A DNA stretch of 64,000 nt from positions 4,588,001-4,652,000 of the forward strand of contig CP078104.1 of assembly GCA_019203745.1 (NCBI GenBank), written 5' to 3'. The position numbers and the translations under genes were made by a program. The notes under the pieces were generated by a model, which was not told the origin of the DNA, ran no database searches, and saw nothing but the letters and a program-made list of their open reading frames with translations. This stretch comes from Chryseobacterium sp. E1 (GTDB lineage: Bacteria; Bacteroidota; Bacteroidia; Flavobacteriales; Weeksellaceae). Positions 19,047 through 29,265 of the stretch are shown one piece after another; position 1 is the stretch's first letter, and the number at the start of each line of letters is the position of its first letter.

Positions 19047-20261
19047 TTAACTGCTTAGTTTGCTGCTTTTGGGAGGTAAGATATTCAGCATATCAGTCTG
19101 TATTTTTTCAGCGGCACTGTCCAGTTTTTCCTGTACAATAGCGGCATCATTTGATTTGTAAACAATCCCGACATGATAATCTATGGGAAGAAATTTTACT
19201 ACCTCTTCAGATGCAAAACTGCTGTAATCCGGTTCTTTTTCCTTGATCAGGGCAACAATTAATCCTGCGTAATATCCTGTGGGAGGTGAAACACTGTAGT
19301 TGTTTCCTTTCAGCAGGGCATCTTCAATTCTGGCCCATTCTCTCCAGATATTAACGCCGCTTGAGGCTTCCACCAGATCAGGAATGTGGGCACCGCCAAC
19401 CCGTGATGATGTTTCAAGGAAATACCATTTTCCGTCTTCTTTTCCACGGATAAATTCTGTATGGGTAGCCCCGTTGATCAATCCGAAGCTTGACAGCACT
19501 TTAGCATTGATCTCTTCCAGAGCTTTGAATTCTTCGGAATACCTTCCCAGTGTTTTAGACCTGAAAACACCGCCTTCATGAGAAACCTGCATAGGAGGTG
19601 CCAGATATTTGGAAGCGGAAGTGAATATAATTTCTTTATTAAAAGTAAGACTGTCTACATGGTATACATCTCCTGGTTTAAAGCTTTCCAGTAAAAATAG
19701 ATGACGTTCTTCGCCAAGAATATCCAGCGCTTCATGAAGCTGTTCCTTGGAAGTAATTTTTTTAATTCCTGATGCTGATGCTTCTGATCGTGGTTTCAGC
19801 ACCCATGGAGCCGGTACTCTGTCTGCAAAACTGTTCACCTCATCATCATTGAATACTGCTGTAAATTCCGGCACATTGATCCCTGAATCTTTGGCTTTCT
19901 GACGCATGGCCAGTTTATCCCTGAAATAACGATGGGTAGTCTGGCCCATTCCCGGAATACGAAACGTTTCCCTGATCAGTGCGGCTTTTTCTACATCATA
20001 ATCATCGAGCGCTACTACGGCGTCAACTTTTCTGCTTTTCATGAGGTGTGAAAATCCCTGGATCAGATGTTCCAGATTCCATACGGACGGTTTGAGCTCC
20101 GGCATATAAAATACCTCATCAATGGCATGCCATGGCCAGTTTTTTTCTTTAAGGTTTTCTGATGTTACCAAAATGATGTTATTCCCAAGCTGCTTCATTT
20201 CGTCCATAAAGTCATAGCCCTTGTAGTAGCAGGAAATACATACAATTGTTTTCTTCTCCAT
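19047..20261 (-). CDS. ATP-grasp carboxylate-amine ligase, first gene of the operon
   Basis: Intact, 404 residues. It has the complete ATP-grasp layout of biotin carboxylase-like and amino acid ligase-like enzymes: a Rossmann-like N-terminus (TIVCISCYYKGYDFMDEMKQ), VDAVVALDDYDVEKAALIRE, the A-loop PAPWVLKPRSEASASGIKKI, FLLESFKPGDVYHVDSL and the metal/ATP motif WYFLETSSRVGGAHIPDL. Members ligate amino acids to each other or to other acids. It is preceded by about 140 bases of AT-rich DNA likely holding the operon promoter and followed after 33 bases by the esterase gene. Substrate specificity is not readable from the sequence. Start MEKKTIVCIS at 20261 is well placed. Confidence 0.88.
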   Translation of the reverse strand: MEKKTIVCISCYYKGYDFMDEMKQLGNNIILVTSENLKEKNWPWHAIDEVFYMPELKPSVWNLEHLIQGFSHLMKSRKVDAVVALDDYDVEKAALIRETFRIPGMGQTTHRYFRDKLAMRQKAKDSGINVPEFTAVFNDDEVNSFADRVPAPWVLKPRSEASASGIKKITSKEQLHEALDILGEERHLFLLESFKPGDVYHVDSLTFNKEIIFTSASKYLAPPMQVSHEGGVFRSKTLGRYSEEFKALEEINAKVLSSFGLINGATHTEFIRGKEDGKWYFLETSSRVGGAHIPDLVEASSGVNIWREWARIEDALLKGNNYSVSPPTGYYAGLIVALIKEKEPDYSSFASEEVVKFLPIDYHVGIVYKSNDAAIVQEKLDSAAEKIQTDMLNILPPKSSKLSS

Positions 20262-20401
20262 ATAATGTTTTTTATAATTTAGTGAATTTTCAAAAATAAA
20301 AGCAAATATTTATTGTTTTATTAATGATAAAAATGAAATATCATACGTTTTTGAAAATTCACTAATCAAGTATACAGAGATTTTTTGTAAAAAACTAATT
20401 T

Positions 20402-21815
20402 TTAGTGATAATTTTCAATTAAATCCACGAGTAATTGTACACCATATCCTGTTGCAGCTTTTTCTTTGGCATATCCTACATTTCCGAAAGCCACTCCGGC
20501 TATGTCGAGATGAGCCCATTTAGGATGGTTTTCAATGAATTGCTCCAGGAATTTGGCTGCAATGATACAGTCACCGATGGGCTTCATTGAAATGTTTTTC
20601 ATATCGGCAACATCAGACTGTATATCTTCTTTCCAGATATCCCACAAAGGAAGATTCCAAAGTCTTTGATTGGTTTGATCACCTGTTTTTATCAGAATTT
20701 TTTAAGTTCTTCATTATTGGAAAACATGGCACCACAGGTATCCCCGAACATTCGGACCGAACTTCCCGTTAACGTGGCCAGATCAATAAGGTAATCTGTT
20801 TTGTAATTTCTGGAAAGATAGGAAAGTCCGTCAGCAAGAATCAGCCTTCCTTCAGCATCGGTGTCAAGCACTTCAATGGTTTTTCCGTTATATGCGGTGA
20901 TAACATCACTTGGAAGCAGTGCTTTTTCAGAAATAGCATTATCGGTAATCGGAAGGATGACAACGATATTCACCGGAAGTTTCATTTCTGCAGCATAGAT
21001 CAGGGTTCCAAGTACTGCTGTAGCCCCACCCATATCAGATTTCATATAATGCAGATTGGCAGAATTCTTTAATGAGATTCCTCCGGTATCAAATAACACA
21101 CATTTTCCGACCAGGCCGTAAGTTTTAGCATTTTTAACGCTGGTTTTATATTCTAAGATCGTAAAAGCTGCATCATAAGCACTTCCCTGATTAACGGCAA
21201 GATAAGCTCCAAGGCCAAGCTCTTCACATTTCTTTCTGTTGAATACAGTATATTTTAATTCATATTTTTTTGCTAAATTTTTAAGATATAAATTAAAAAT
21301 ATCAGGCTTCTTAAGATTCGCAGGTTTATTCAGCCATTCCTGGCAGGCGATCTGCCCTTGACTTAAAGCCTCAGCTTTCTGAATGATATGATCTAATTTT
21401 TTCTGGCTTAAATTTTCAAAATGAAGTTCGAATTTTGTGTTCCAGAAAGCATGATTTTTTTCAAAAGGATACTTGTAAGTTCCGATAAGCAGGCCTTTGA
21501 CAAATTCTTCAAATTGTTTTTCATTCATGAAATCTGCCAGTAGCAGCGTTGGTACCGCCTGTAGTTTTTCCTTTTGAGTCTGTGAAAACTTTACGGCAAC
21601 CTGCTGGATTTCGAAATTCTGTAAAGTTGATTTTCCGAGCCCGATAAAATAAGTAATCCCCTCTTCATGAGCGTTCACAAAAACTTCATGTTTTTTTCCT
21701 GTGAAAAAATTAGCGATATTTTTGTTGAAATTTTTACTTGTCCTGGTCCATTCTTCTTCAGTGAATACATGGAAAATCTGGGTGTAGTTTTTATTTTTTT
21801 ATTGATTAATTTCAT
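20402..21815 (-). CDS. M17 leucyl aminopeptidase family protein
   Basis: About 471 residues with two bases restored (C- or A-run near 21780-21790; an A near 20698). It is a two-metal cytosolic aminopeptidase that removes N-terminal residues from peptides. The metal and catalytic segments are VGKCVLFDTGGISLK, MKSDMGGATAVLGT, LPITDNAIS and LDTDAEGRLILADGL, then IDLATLTGS. In the common signature the first residue is Asn (NTDAEGR); here it is Asp, and a Gly of GKG is Cys. N-terminal start MKLINKK at 21815 lies 5 bases past the stop of the preceding esterase gene, so the two are one operon. It could recycle peptides, including products of neighbouring pathways. Confidence 0.85.
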
Positions 21816-21820
21816 ACAGT

Positions 21821-22938
21821 TTAATTCTTAATGCTTTGTTGTTGGGGCTTTACTTCAAGTGGGTTTTCTGTATTGTCGTAATACAGCCATTCAATAGCTC
21901 TCGGGAATTCCTGGGACCAGTAGAATTCATTATGGGTACCCTCAGGATTGATATTGGTTCTGAACTCGAAATCAAAAAGGTTTTTCTTTTCCCACCTTTT
22001 CAGATACTCCTCGAAAACATGAATTCTTTTGACCATTTTAGAGCCTTCCTGGCCGCCGCCATACAGGTAAATTTTGGTTTTGAAAGGAACCCTGAAGCTC
22101 ATCATCGGGAAATTATTGTTCGGTTCTACCCATAAAGAAGGGGAGAAAATCAATAATTTGGAATAGACCTCAGGGTAAAGAAAGCCGCTGTAGATGCTGA
22201 TAAGAGCGCCCAATGAGCTTCCCCGATTCCCGTATTGTCACGGTCTTTTTGGTGCGGTATTTTTCATCCACAAAAGGTTTAAGGGTATCTGTAATAAAAC
22301 GGATATACTTTTTCCTTCGGAACCATTGGCTACATTATCATTATCGAAGATATATTCTTTGATCCTGTCTTCACTTCCATGTTCTATGGCAATGATAATG
22401 ATATCTCCACGGCCGTATTCTGCAAGGATAGACAGCTTTTGTCAATCTCCCAGTTGCCGAAGCCACTTCCTTCATTGAACAGATTCTGGGCATCCTGAAG
22501 ATACAAAACCGGGTAGCTTTTTTCTGATGTATGATAATCATGGGGAAGCAGTGCCCATACTTTCCGGTAGCGGTCAAGCTGCGGAATATAAAATTTTTCG
22601 GAAATCACCTCTGCTATGGGGAAATATTCCTCTTTGAACGGCCCCCAGTTTAATCTCCATTTTTCTATACTGTCTGAGACTGTTCCTACAGATTTTTTTA
22701 CTTTCCTGTTGGGGTGATATTTCCATATTTATCCAGCTCCACATTTTCCCAGCCGCCTTTTGTAAATTTATATTCAATATTGTCCGGGAGAACCTGATCA
22801 TCGATTTCTATAAAATAATTACAGGGTCCTTTTGTTGAAGTTGATAATTGTAGTCTTTGGGGTTCCAGCTGTTGAAATTTCCGGTGACAAATACCGGTCT
22901 GTCGTCTTTTCTTCCGTGTAAAGTTCAAACCTCATCAT
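21821..22938 (-). CDS. Esterase with N-terminal starch-binding (CBM20-like) domain
   Basis: About 374 residues after restoring seven single bases, the worst-affected gene here. The first 90 residues read as a CBM20-type carbohydrate-binding module: PVFVTGNFNSWNPKDYNYQL, then VLPDNIEYKFTKGGWENVEL. The rest is a putative-esterase alpha/beta hydrolase: YRKVWALLPHDYHTSEKSYP, VLYLQDAQNLFNEGSGFGNW, the elbow TGIGGSSLGALISIYSGF (Ser in SSLG) and a late NPEGTHNEFYW (His). No signal peptide is seen. It reads away from the glycogen operon across a shared intergenic region, and a starch-binding module suggests the enzyme acts on, or is anchored to, an alpha-glucan (inference). The family is close to enterochelin esterase-like proteins. 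Confidence 0.8.
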
Positions 22939-22998
22939 AGTGTTTAATAAAATTATGCTGCTAAATTTATAAAAAGATTGTTTTGAAATCATAAAAAT

Positions 22999-23022
22999 TT
23001 GACCTAAAAAATGATATATTTG
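22999..23022 (+). promoter_or_regulatory. Candidate -7 element upstream of glgB
   Basis: TATATTTG at 23015-23022 fits TAnnTTTG. A TTG at 22999-23001 is too close (13 bases) to be an ideal -33 element. The site lies in the divergent region between the CBM20-esterase and glgB. Confidence 0.35.
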
Positions 23023-23133
23023 ATAGATAGACGAAAGAAGAAAACTAACTTGATAATTATTTGATGAATAATTAATCGCTTGATGTCAGTATTTTTCGTA
23101 GTTTCAGGAAAATATAAACTCAAACTGATCTTG

Positions 23134-25079
23134 ATGAATTCTGTTAAAACCTATACGCTTTTCACCGATCATGATGTGTATCTCTTTAAAGAAGGTAGGC
23201 ATTATAAGCTGTATGGGAAATTTGGGGCACATTCTGCAGAGAAAGAAGGCGTGAAAGGAATTTATTTTTCAGTCTGGGCACCCCATGCCAAAAAGGTTTC
23301 TGTAATAGGAAATTTCAATAACTGGAATCATAAAGATCATATCCTGTTTCCAAGATGGGATGAATCCGGGATCTGGGAAGGCTTCATTGAAGGGCTTACC
23401 TGGGGTACTTTATATAAATATGCCATTGAAACCGCAAGAGGTGAGATTCTTGAAAAAAGCGACCCTTACGCACTGAGCTGGGAACAGAATAAACAAGCTG
23501 CCTCATTGGTCTCCACAACCTGGTACGAATGGAATGATAGGGAATGGATGGATAACCGCTGGAAAAAGAACAGCCTGAATGCGCCTATCTCCGTCTATGA
23601 AATGCATCTGGGGTCATGGGTAAGAGAAGGCAATACTCCCGACAGGTTTCTGAATTACCGTGATATTGCGGAAAAGCTTATACCTTATATCATAGAAATG
23701 GGTTTTACTCATGTAGAATTCATGCCTGTAATGGAATATCCCTATGATCCAAGCTGGGGATATCAGATCACTGGATTTTATGCAGCAACATCACGATTCG
23801 GTTCACCGCAGGATCTGATGTACCTTATTGATGAACTTCATAAAAACGGAATTGGAGTGATCCTGGATTGGGTACCTTCCCATTTTCCGGGAGATGCCAA
23901 CGGACTTCACCGTTTTGACGGATCATACCTTTATGAGCATGAAGATCCACGGAAAGGCTTTCATCCCGACTGGAAATCATATATTTTCAATTATGGAAGA
24001 AATGAAGTGAAGTCTTTCCTGATTTCCAATGCTATGTTCTGGCTGGACCGTTACCATGCTGACGGACTTCGGGTGGATGCGGTAACTTCAATGCTTCATC
24101 TGGATTATTCAAGGAATGAAGGAGAGTGGGAGCCTAATATATATGGAGGAAATGTAAACCTCGAAGCCAAAACTTTTCTGCAGGAATTCAATACCGCTGT
24201 TTATAAAGAGTTTGGGGACAATATTATAACCATTGCAGAAGAAAGTTCAGACTTTCCTATGCTTACCAAACCTGTTCATGAAGGGGAGTAGGCTTTGGAA
24301 TGAAATGGATGATGGGCTGGATGCATGATACCCTTGATTATTTTAAAGAAGATTTTGTCAACAGAAAATTCCATCATCATAAACTTACGTTTGCTTCCAT
24401 GTATATGTATAATGAAAATTATATGATGCCTTTGTCCCATGATGAAGTTGTACATGGAAAAGCAAGTCTGATCTATAAAATGAAAGGCGATGAATGGCAG
24501 AAATTCGCCAACCTTCGTGCCTTGTATGTATATATGTATACCCATCCGGGAGCTAAGCTGCTTTTTATGGGTGATGAATTCGGGCAGACCGGAGAGTGGA
24601 ATTTTAAACAAAGTCTTGACTGGCATTTACTGAAATATCCGGTCCATAAAGGATTGCAGCAGCTTGTAAAGAAACTGAATCACTTTTACAGAGAAGAGCC
24701 TGCCTTTTACGAAAACCAGTTTGATAAAAGCGGTTTCGAATGGGTGGAAGCGGATGACCTGGAAAACTCAGTATATGTATACCTGAGGAAAGGAAAAAAA
24801 AGGGATGATATTTTGATGGTTATCCTGAATCTCGCTCCAAACGTACTGGATTATAAGATCGGAATTCCGGCAGGCACCCATTGGGAGGTTATTTTCAATT
24901 CGGATGATGAGCAGTACAGCGGTAGTGGTGTCGCCTCTGAAATCCTGGAAGAAACACATGAAGAATGGAGAGGGCATCATAAATCTATGACAGTGAAACT
25001 TCCGCCGCTGGCAGGGATTATTTTAAGACAGAAGAAAGATAAAAAATATAAATTACACAGAATAAAATTTAAATCATAG
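23134..25079 (+). CDS. glgB: 1,4-alpha-glucan branching enzyme
   Basis: About 648 residues with one G restored near 24286 (HEGGVGFGMKWMMGWMHDT). GlgB introduces alpha-1,6 branches into glycogen. The N-terminal CBM48 is SVWAPHAKKVSVIGNFNNWN. The GH13 catalytic barrel has EFMPVMEYPYDPSWGYQITG, the nucleophile Asp in DGLRVDAVTSMLHLDY, the acid/base Glu in TIAEESSDFP and MPLSHDEVVHGKASL, followed by a beta-sandwich C-terminus. ATG 23134 (MNSVKTYTLFTDHDVYLFKE) is preferred over ATGATG at 23080, whose extra residues look unlike the family. It is the first gene of a glgB-glgA-glgC operon, with 44- and 49-base gaps. Confidence 0.95.
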
Positions 25080-25123
25080 CATATCAGCTCTGAATAAGAT
25101 GTAATCAATCCAGAAGAGAAATT

Positions 25124-26530
25124 ATGACGATATATCATTTAAGTACAGAATGTTATCCTATTGCAAAAGTAGGAGGACTGGCAGATGTAGTCGGGGCATT
25201 GCCCAAATATCAGAACAAAATAAAAGGAATAGATGCTAAGGTAGTTATGCCCTGGTACAATAAATCCTTTGTTTATGATCATGAATTTGATCTGGTTTTT
25301 GACGGATTTATCCATCAGGGCCCAAATATGCTTCAGGTTCAGGTTATAAAAGAAAAATCAGATGTTCTTGGCTTTGAGCTATATATGGTGAAGATTCCCG
25401 GATTGCTGGACAGGGATAATCCTTACGGTTATCAGGATGAAAGTTTCCAATTTCTTGCCTTTCAGCAGGGGATTCTGCATTGGATGTGTGCTATGGAGAT
25501 TCGTCCGGATGTTCTGCACTGTCACGATTATCACACAGGATTAGTACCTTTTATGGTAGAACACTCCCCTGAATTTGAGTTCCTGAAAGGAGTGAAAACG
25601 ATAGGAACCATCCATAACGGAGAATATCAGGGAATGATGAGCTGGAATATGGCGAATTATATGCCTTCTTTCGATGCTTACAAATGGGGACTGATGGACT
25701 GGAACGGTTTGATGAATCCACTGGCCAGCATGATTAAATGTTCCCATGCATTTACCACCGTTTCCGAAGGATATCTGGAAGAACTGTTTATAAGTTTCCG
25801 TGGGCTTGAAAGTCTGGTGCGTCAGGAGTTCGGGAAAGCGTATGGAATTATCAACGGGATTGATACGGAAGTCTGGAACCCGGAAACCGATCCGATGCTG
25901 GATTTTAACTTTACGATTAAAAATGCCGTTGCCCAAAAGAAAAAGAACAAAGAAAAACTCTGTAAAGAATATGGTCTGAAACCAGAATTGCCGTTATTTG
26001 CCTTCATTGGAAGATTTGCAACGGAAAAAGGAGCAGATCTGCTTCCGGACGTTGTATGGCGAAGTATCAAGCAGAGCTACGGCGCTTTGAATATTATGAT
26101 TTTAGGATCCGGAAATACCTATATTGAGAACAAACTCAAGGAATATGATTATACCTACACCAATTTTGCGCTGGACCTGGGTTATAAAGAACATCTTTCC
26201 CATAAGATCTATGCATCGGCAGATTTTCTTCTGATGCCGTCCAGGGTAGAGCCATGCGGGCTGAACCAAATGTATTCCATGAGATACGGAACGGTTCCGA
26301 TAGTGAGATATACCGGAGGCCTCAGAGATACCGTGGAAGATATTTCGACCGGAGGAGCAGGGGTCAACTTTACCTATGCAGGAGTGGATGATGTTGTACA
26401 TGCGATGAACAGGGCATTGGAAATCTATAAGCAGAAAGGAGTAATGGAAGATCTTATCCATGCAAATATGAATTTTGATTTTGCATGGGAGAAATCTGCA
26501 GAAAAATACATAGCTTTATATAATAGCTGA
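25124..26530 (+). CDS. glgA: Glycogen synthase (GT5)
   Basis: Intact, 468 residues. GlgA transfers glucose from ADP-glucose to the non-reducing end of the growing glycogen chain. The conserved N-terminal loop KVGGLADVVGALPKY binds ADP-glucose. Other marks are DVLHCHDYHTGLVPFMVEH, GIINGIDTEVWNPETD and IGRFATEKGADLLPDVVW. The C-terminal nucleotide region is LLMPSRVEPCGLNQMYSMRY, where the Glu and Cys-Gly-Leu-x-Gln belong to the active site. It sits between glgB and glgC and probably uses the ADP-glucose made by GlgC. Confidence 0.96.
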   Translation: MTIYHLSTECYPIAKVGGLADVVGALPKYQNKIKGIDAKVVMPWYNKSFVYDHEFDLVFDGFIHQGPNMLQVQVIKEKSDVLGFELYMVKIPGLLDRDNPYGYQDESFQFLAFQQGILHWMCAMEIRPDVLHCHDYHTGLVPFMVEHSPEFEFLKGVKTIGTIHNGEYQGMMSWNMANYMPSFDAYKWGLMDWNGLMNPLASMIKCSHAFTTVSEGYLEELFISFRGLESLVRQEFGKAYGIINGIDTEVWNPETDPMLDFNFTIKNAVAQKKKNKEKLCKEYGLKPELPLFAFIGRFATEKGADLLPDVVWRSIKQSYGALNIMILGSGNTYIENKLKEYDYTYTNFALDLGYKEHLSHKIYASADFLLMPSRVEPCGLNQMYSMRYGTVPIVRYTGGLRDTVEDISTGGAGVNFTYAGVDDVVHAMNRALEIYKQKGVMEDLIHANMNFDFAWEKSAEKYIALYNS

Positions 26531-26579
26531 TACTAAGAATAAAATTGTAAACATAATAAAATAAAAACGCAAGATATTT

Positions 26580-27847
26580 ATGAATAGAAATGTAATCTCT
26601 ATTGTATTGGGAGGAGGCAGAGGAACAAGATTATTCCCGTTAACGTATTCAAGGTCGAAACCGGCTGTACCTATCGCAGGAAAATACAGACTGGTAGATA
26701 TTCCTATTTCAAACTGCCTGAATTCAGGACTGAATAAGATCTTGGTTTTAACGCAGTTTAATTCTGCATCCCTGAATTCTCATATTAAGAATTCCTATCA
26801 CTTTGATATTTTCAGCAAAGGCTTTGTTGATATTCTGGCTGCTGAACAAAACGTAGAAAATGACAGCTGGTATCAGGGAACTGCAGATGCGGTACGCCAA
26901 TCGATGAAGCACCTTGAAAAAATACGATTATGACTATATCTTAATTCTTTCCGGAGATCAGCTCTATCAGATGGATTTCAGGGAAATGCTTGATTTTCAC
27001 ATCGAAAATGGCGGAGATCTTACCATCGCAACCATTCCCGTAAATGCCAAAGATGCAACCGGCTTTGGAATCCTGAAATCTGATGATGAAGGAAACATCA
27101 CGTCTTTCTACGAAAAACCGGATTATGATATGCTGGATGGCCTGCAATCTGAAGTTTCAGACGAAAATAAACGTAAAGGAAAAGAATATCTGGCTTCTAT
27201 GGGAATCTACATCTTTACGAAGACGATTCTTAAAAGATGTTTGATGAGGGAGCCGGAGACGATTTTGGAAAAGATATCATTCCGAGTTCAATCGGAAAAT
27301 ACAACATATTAAGTTATCAGTATGAAGGCTATTGGACGGATATAGGGACTATAGAATCTTTCTACGAAGCCAATCTTGATCTTTGTCTGGATCTTCCGCA
27401 GTTCAACCTGTTCTCTTCTTCACCTATCTATACAAGAGCAAGGATGCTGCCCCGTCCAAAATCAACGGTTCATATGTAAGCAAAGCCGTTTTCGGGGATG
27501 GATGTATCATCATGGCAGATAAAATTGAAAATTCAGTGATCGGAAACAGAACGAGAATCGATAAGGGAAGTACCATTGTCAATTCCTATGTAATGGGTGC
27601 TGACTTTTACCAGAATACTACAGAAATCGTAATGAATGACAGGGCTGGCCGTCCCAATATGGGCATCGGAAAATACTGTTACATTGAAAAAGCGATCCTT
27701 GATAAGAACTGCTATATCGGGGATAACGTAAAAATTATCGGCGGTAAACATATTCCGGATGGTGACTACGGAACCTATTCTGTACAGGATGGAATTGTAG
27801 TAGTGAAGAAAGGAGCTGTACTGGCACCGGGAACACATATTGGGTAA
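26580..27847 (+). CDS. glgC: Glucose-1-phosphate adenylyltransferase (three apparent indels)
   Basis: About 422 residues. GlgC makes ADP-glucose from glucose-1-phosphate and ATP, the committed step of glycogen synthesis. Family marks are the N-terminal nucleotide loop [68 protein letters not shown] and the C-terminal left-handed beta-helix with [20 protein letters not shown]. Three frame breaks are present: the A6 run near 26919-26925 has one A too many for LEKYDYDYI, one A is missing near 27232 ([14 protein letters not shown]), and one C is missing near 27451 ([13 protein letters not shown]). These restore 423 codons. Confidence 0.94.
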
Positions 27848-27860
27848 GAGAAAGGAAGAT

Positions 27861-28001
27861 GGATGCTGGAAGATAGAGGTTGTGAAAGCCGGAGTAGAGA
27901 TAAAAAATTTTATATAAAAATTCCGGTTCATGCAATTATTTTAATAATTTTCAATCAGAAGTTCACGAATGATTTCGACCTAACAGTATCTTCCAGCATC
28001 C
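27861..28001. repeat. Intergenic 15-bp inverted repeat with 111-bp spacer
   Basis: GGATGCTGGAAGATA (27861-27875) is an exact reverse complement of TATCTTCCAGCATCC (27987-28001). The spacer is AT-rich and carries no ORF. Hexamer-like CTTCCAGCATCCAGCATCTAG repeats lie at the right arm. The element fills the glgC to SRPBCC gap. Confidence 0.8.
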
Positions 28002-28068
28002 AGCATCTAGCTTCCCGCCCTCAATCAGGTTAATTATTGTTAAACATACAACAAGAGTGATCAGCATA

Positions 28069-28100
28069 TTGGTCACTTTTTTTTATTTGTATTACTTTTG
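28069..28100 (+). promoter_or_regulatory. Bacteroidota-type promoter of the SRPBCC gene
   Basis: TTG at 28069-28071 and TACTTTTG at 28093-28100 (TAnnTTTG) are 21 bases apart. ATG 28105 follows only 4 bases after the -7 box, so the transcript may be nearly leaderless. Confidence 0.6.
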
Positions 28101-28104
28101 TGCG

Positions 28105-29143
28105 ATGCGGATTTTTAAAATATTAACGGTAATTATTATTCTTTTGGGAGGAGCTTATGCTGCTTCCATGTATTATCTTGTAGATGAAAGCAAGAACTTC
28201 ACGATCGAAAAAGAGATCGACTATCCCGTGGATAAAGTTTTTGCCCAATTTAATAACCTGCAGAATTTTACAAGATGGAATAACTTTTTACCAGTTCGCA
28301 ATCTATAGATATCGATTATTATACGCCTTATGAAGGACAGGGAAGTTCGATAAGCTACGTAGATCCTAAAAATGATACCGACGGAGAAATGTTCATCAGG
28401 TATGAGAACCCTAATAAGACGTTGAAATACCAGCTTTTCGAAGATGAGAATGAAAATCCGACCCTGGTTGATGTTAAATTTAAACCGCTTTCCGCAGAAA
28501 AAACCAAAATAACGTGGTATGTGCATACTCCGAAACTTTCGGTGTGGAGAAGAGTGGAAAATTTCTGGACAGAGGACCGTTTTGCCGAGAATATCAACAA
28601 AAGTATGGTCAATCTTAAAAATTCACTGGGAAATAAGGTTGAAAAAGACAATCAGATGGCAGCCATCAAATATGACAGCCTGATGGTAGAAAATGAAGAA
28701 GACAAACTCCTGCTGGGAATCAATGTAAGTACTTCCAATAAGAAAGATGCTCTTTATAAAAATATTGTGATGAACTATAACAAAGTGTATAATTTCGTTA
28801 CGATGGACCTTGGAAAAAGAGATGATGAATTCGGATATCCGATGCTGATGACCGATGCCGACAATTACAAAGACAAAGAGGTTTCTTACTTCCTCGGAAT
28901 TCCGCTTTCCAAGAAAATTGGGGTGTCTGACAATAATTTCAATTTCAGGTCCGTAAACCCGTCTCAAAACTACGTGATGTACTACAAAGGAAGCTATGAA
29001 GGCAGAATTAAGGCCATTCAGCAGCTGATTCAGAAAGCCAAAAAGACGAGATGCGCTTCGGAGACATCCGCCAGACCTTTATAGAACGTCCGATGGAAGG
29101 GCAGACGGTGAACATGAAGCTCTCATTATCAGTGTATAAGTGA
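28105..29143 (+). CDS. SRPBCC / polyketide-cyclase-like protein with N-terminal anchor
   Basis: About 346 residues with two bases restored (C near 28293, giving NNFLPSSQSIDIDYYTPYEG; A near 29044, giving KKDEMRFGDIRQTF). The first 23 residues (MRIFKILTVIIILLGGAYAAS) are a signal anchor. Residues about 30-150 resemble the START/SRPBCC ligand-binding fold (FTIEKEIDYPVDKVFAQFN, FTRWNNF). The C-terminal half reads NKSMVNLKNSLGNKVEKDNQ, then YYKGSYEGRIKAIQQLIQKA, like the second SRPBCC/GyrI-like half seen in Bacteroidota membrane proteins. Likely binds a hydrophobic ligand or peptide outside the membrane; ligand unknown. It lies between glgC and sucA but appears to be its own unit. Confidence 0.78.
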
Positions 29144-29210
29144 TTTTTTTCAGGAATTTTTTTCTTAATTTTTTTAACGGTTTCAGACTGTTCTAACTCG
29201 GTTTTTTTAT

Positions 29211-29218
29211 TAAATTTG
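29211..29218 (+). promoter_or_regulatory. Candidate -7 element of the sucAB operon
   Basis: TAAATTTG fits TAnnTTTG and sits 47 bases ahead of the sucA start. No clean TTG -33 element is visible at the expected distance. Confidence 0.4.
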
Positions 29219-29265
29219 AAGATTAATTCTACAAATAAATTTTAATAAATAGATAAACTGTAATA

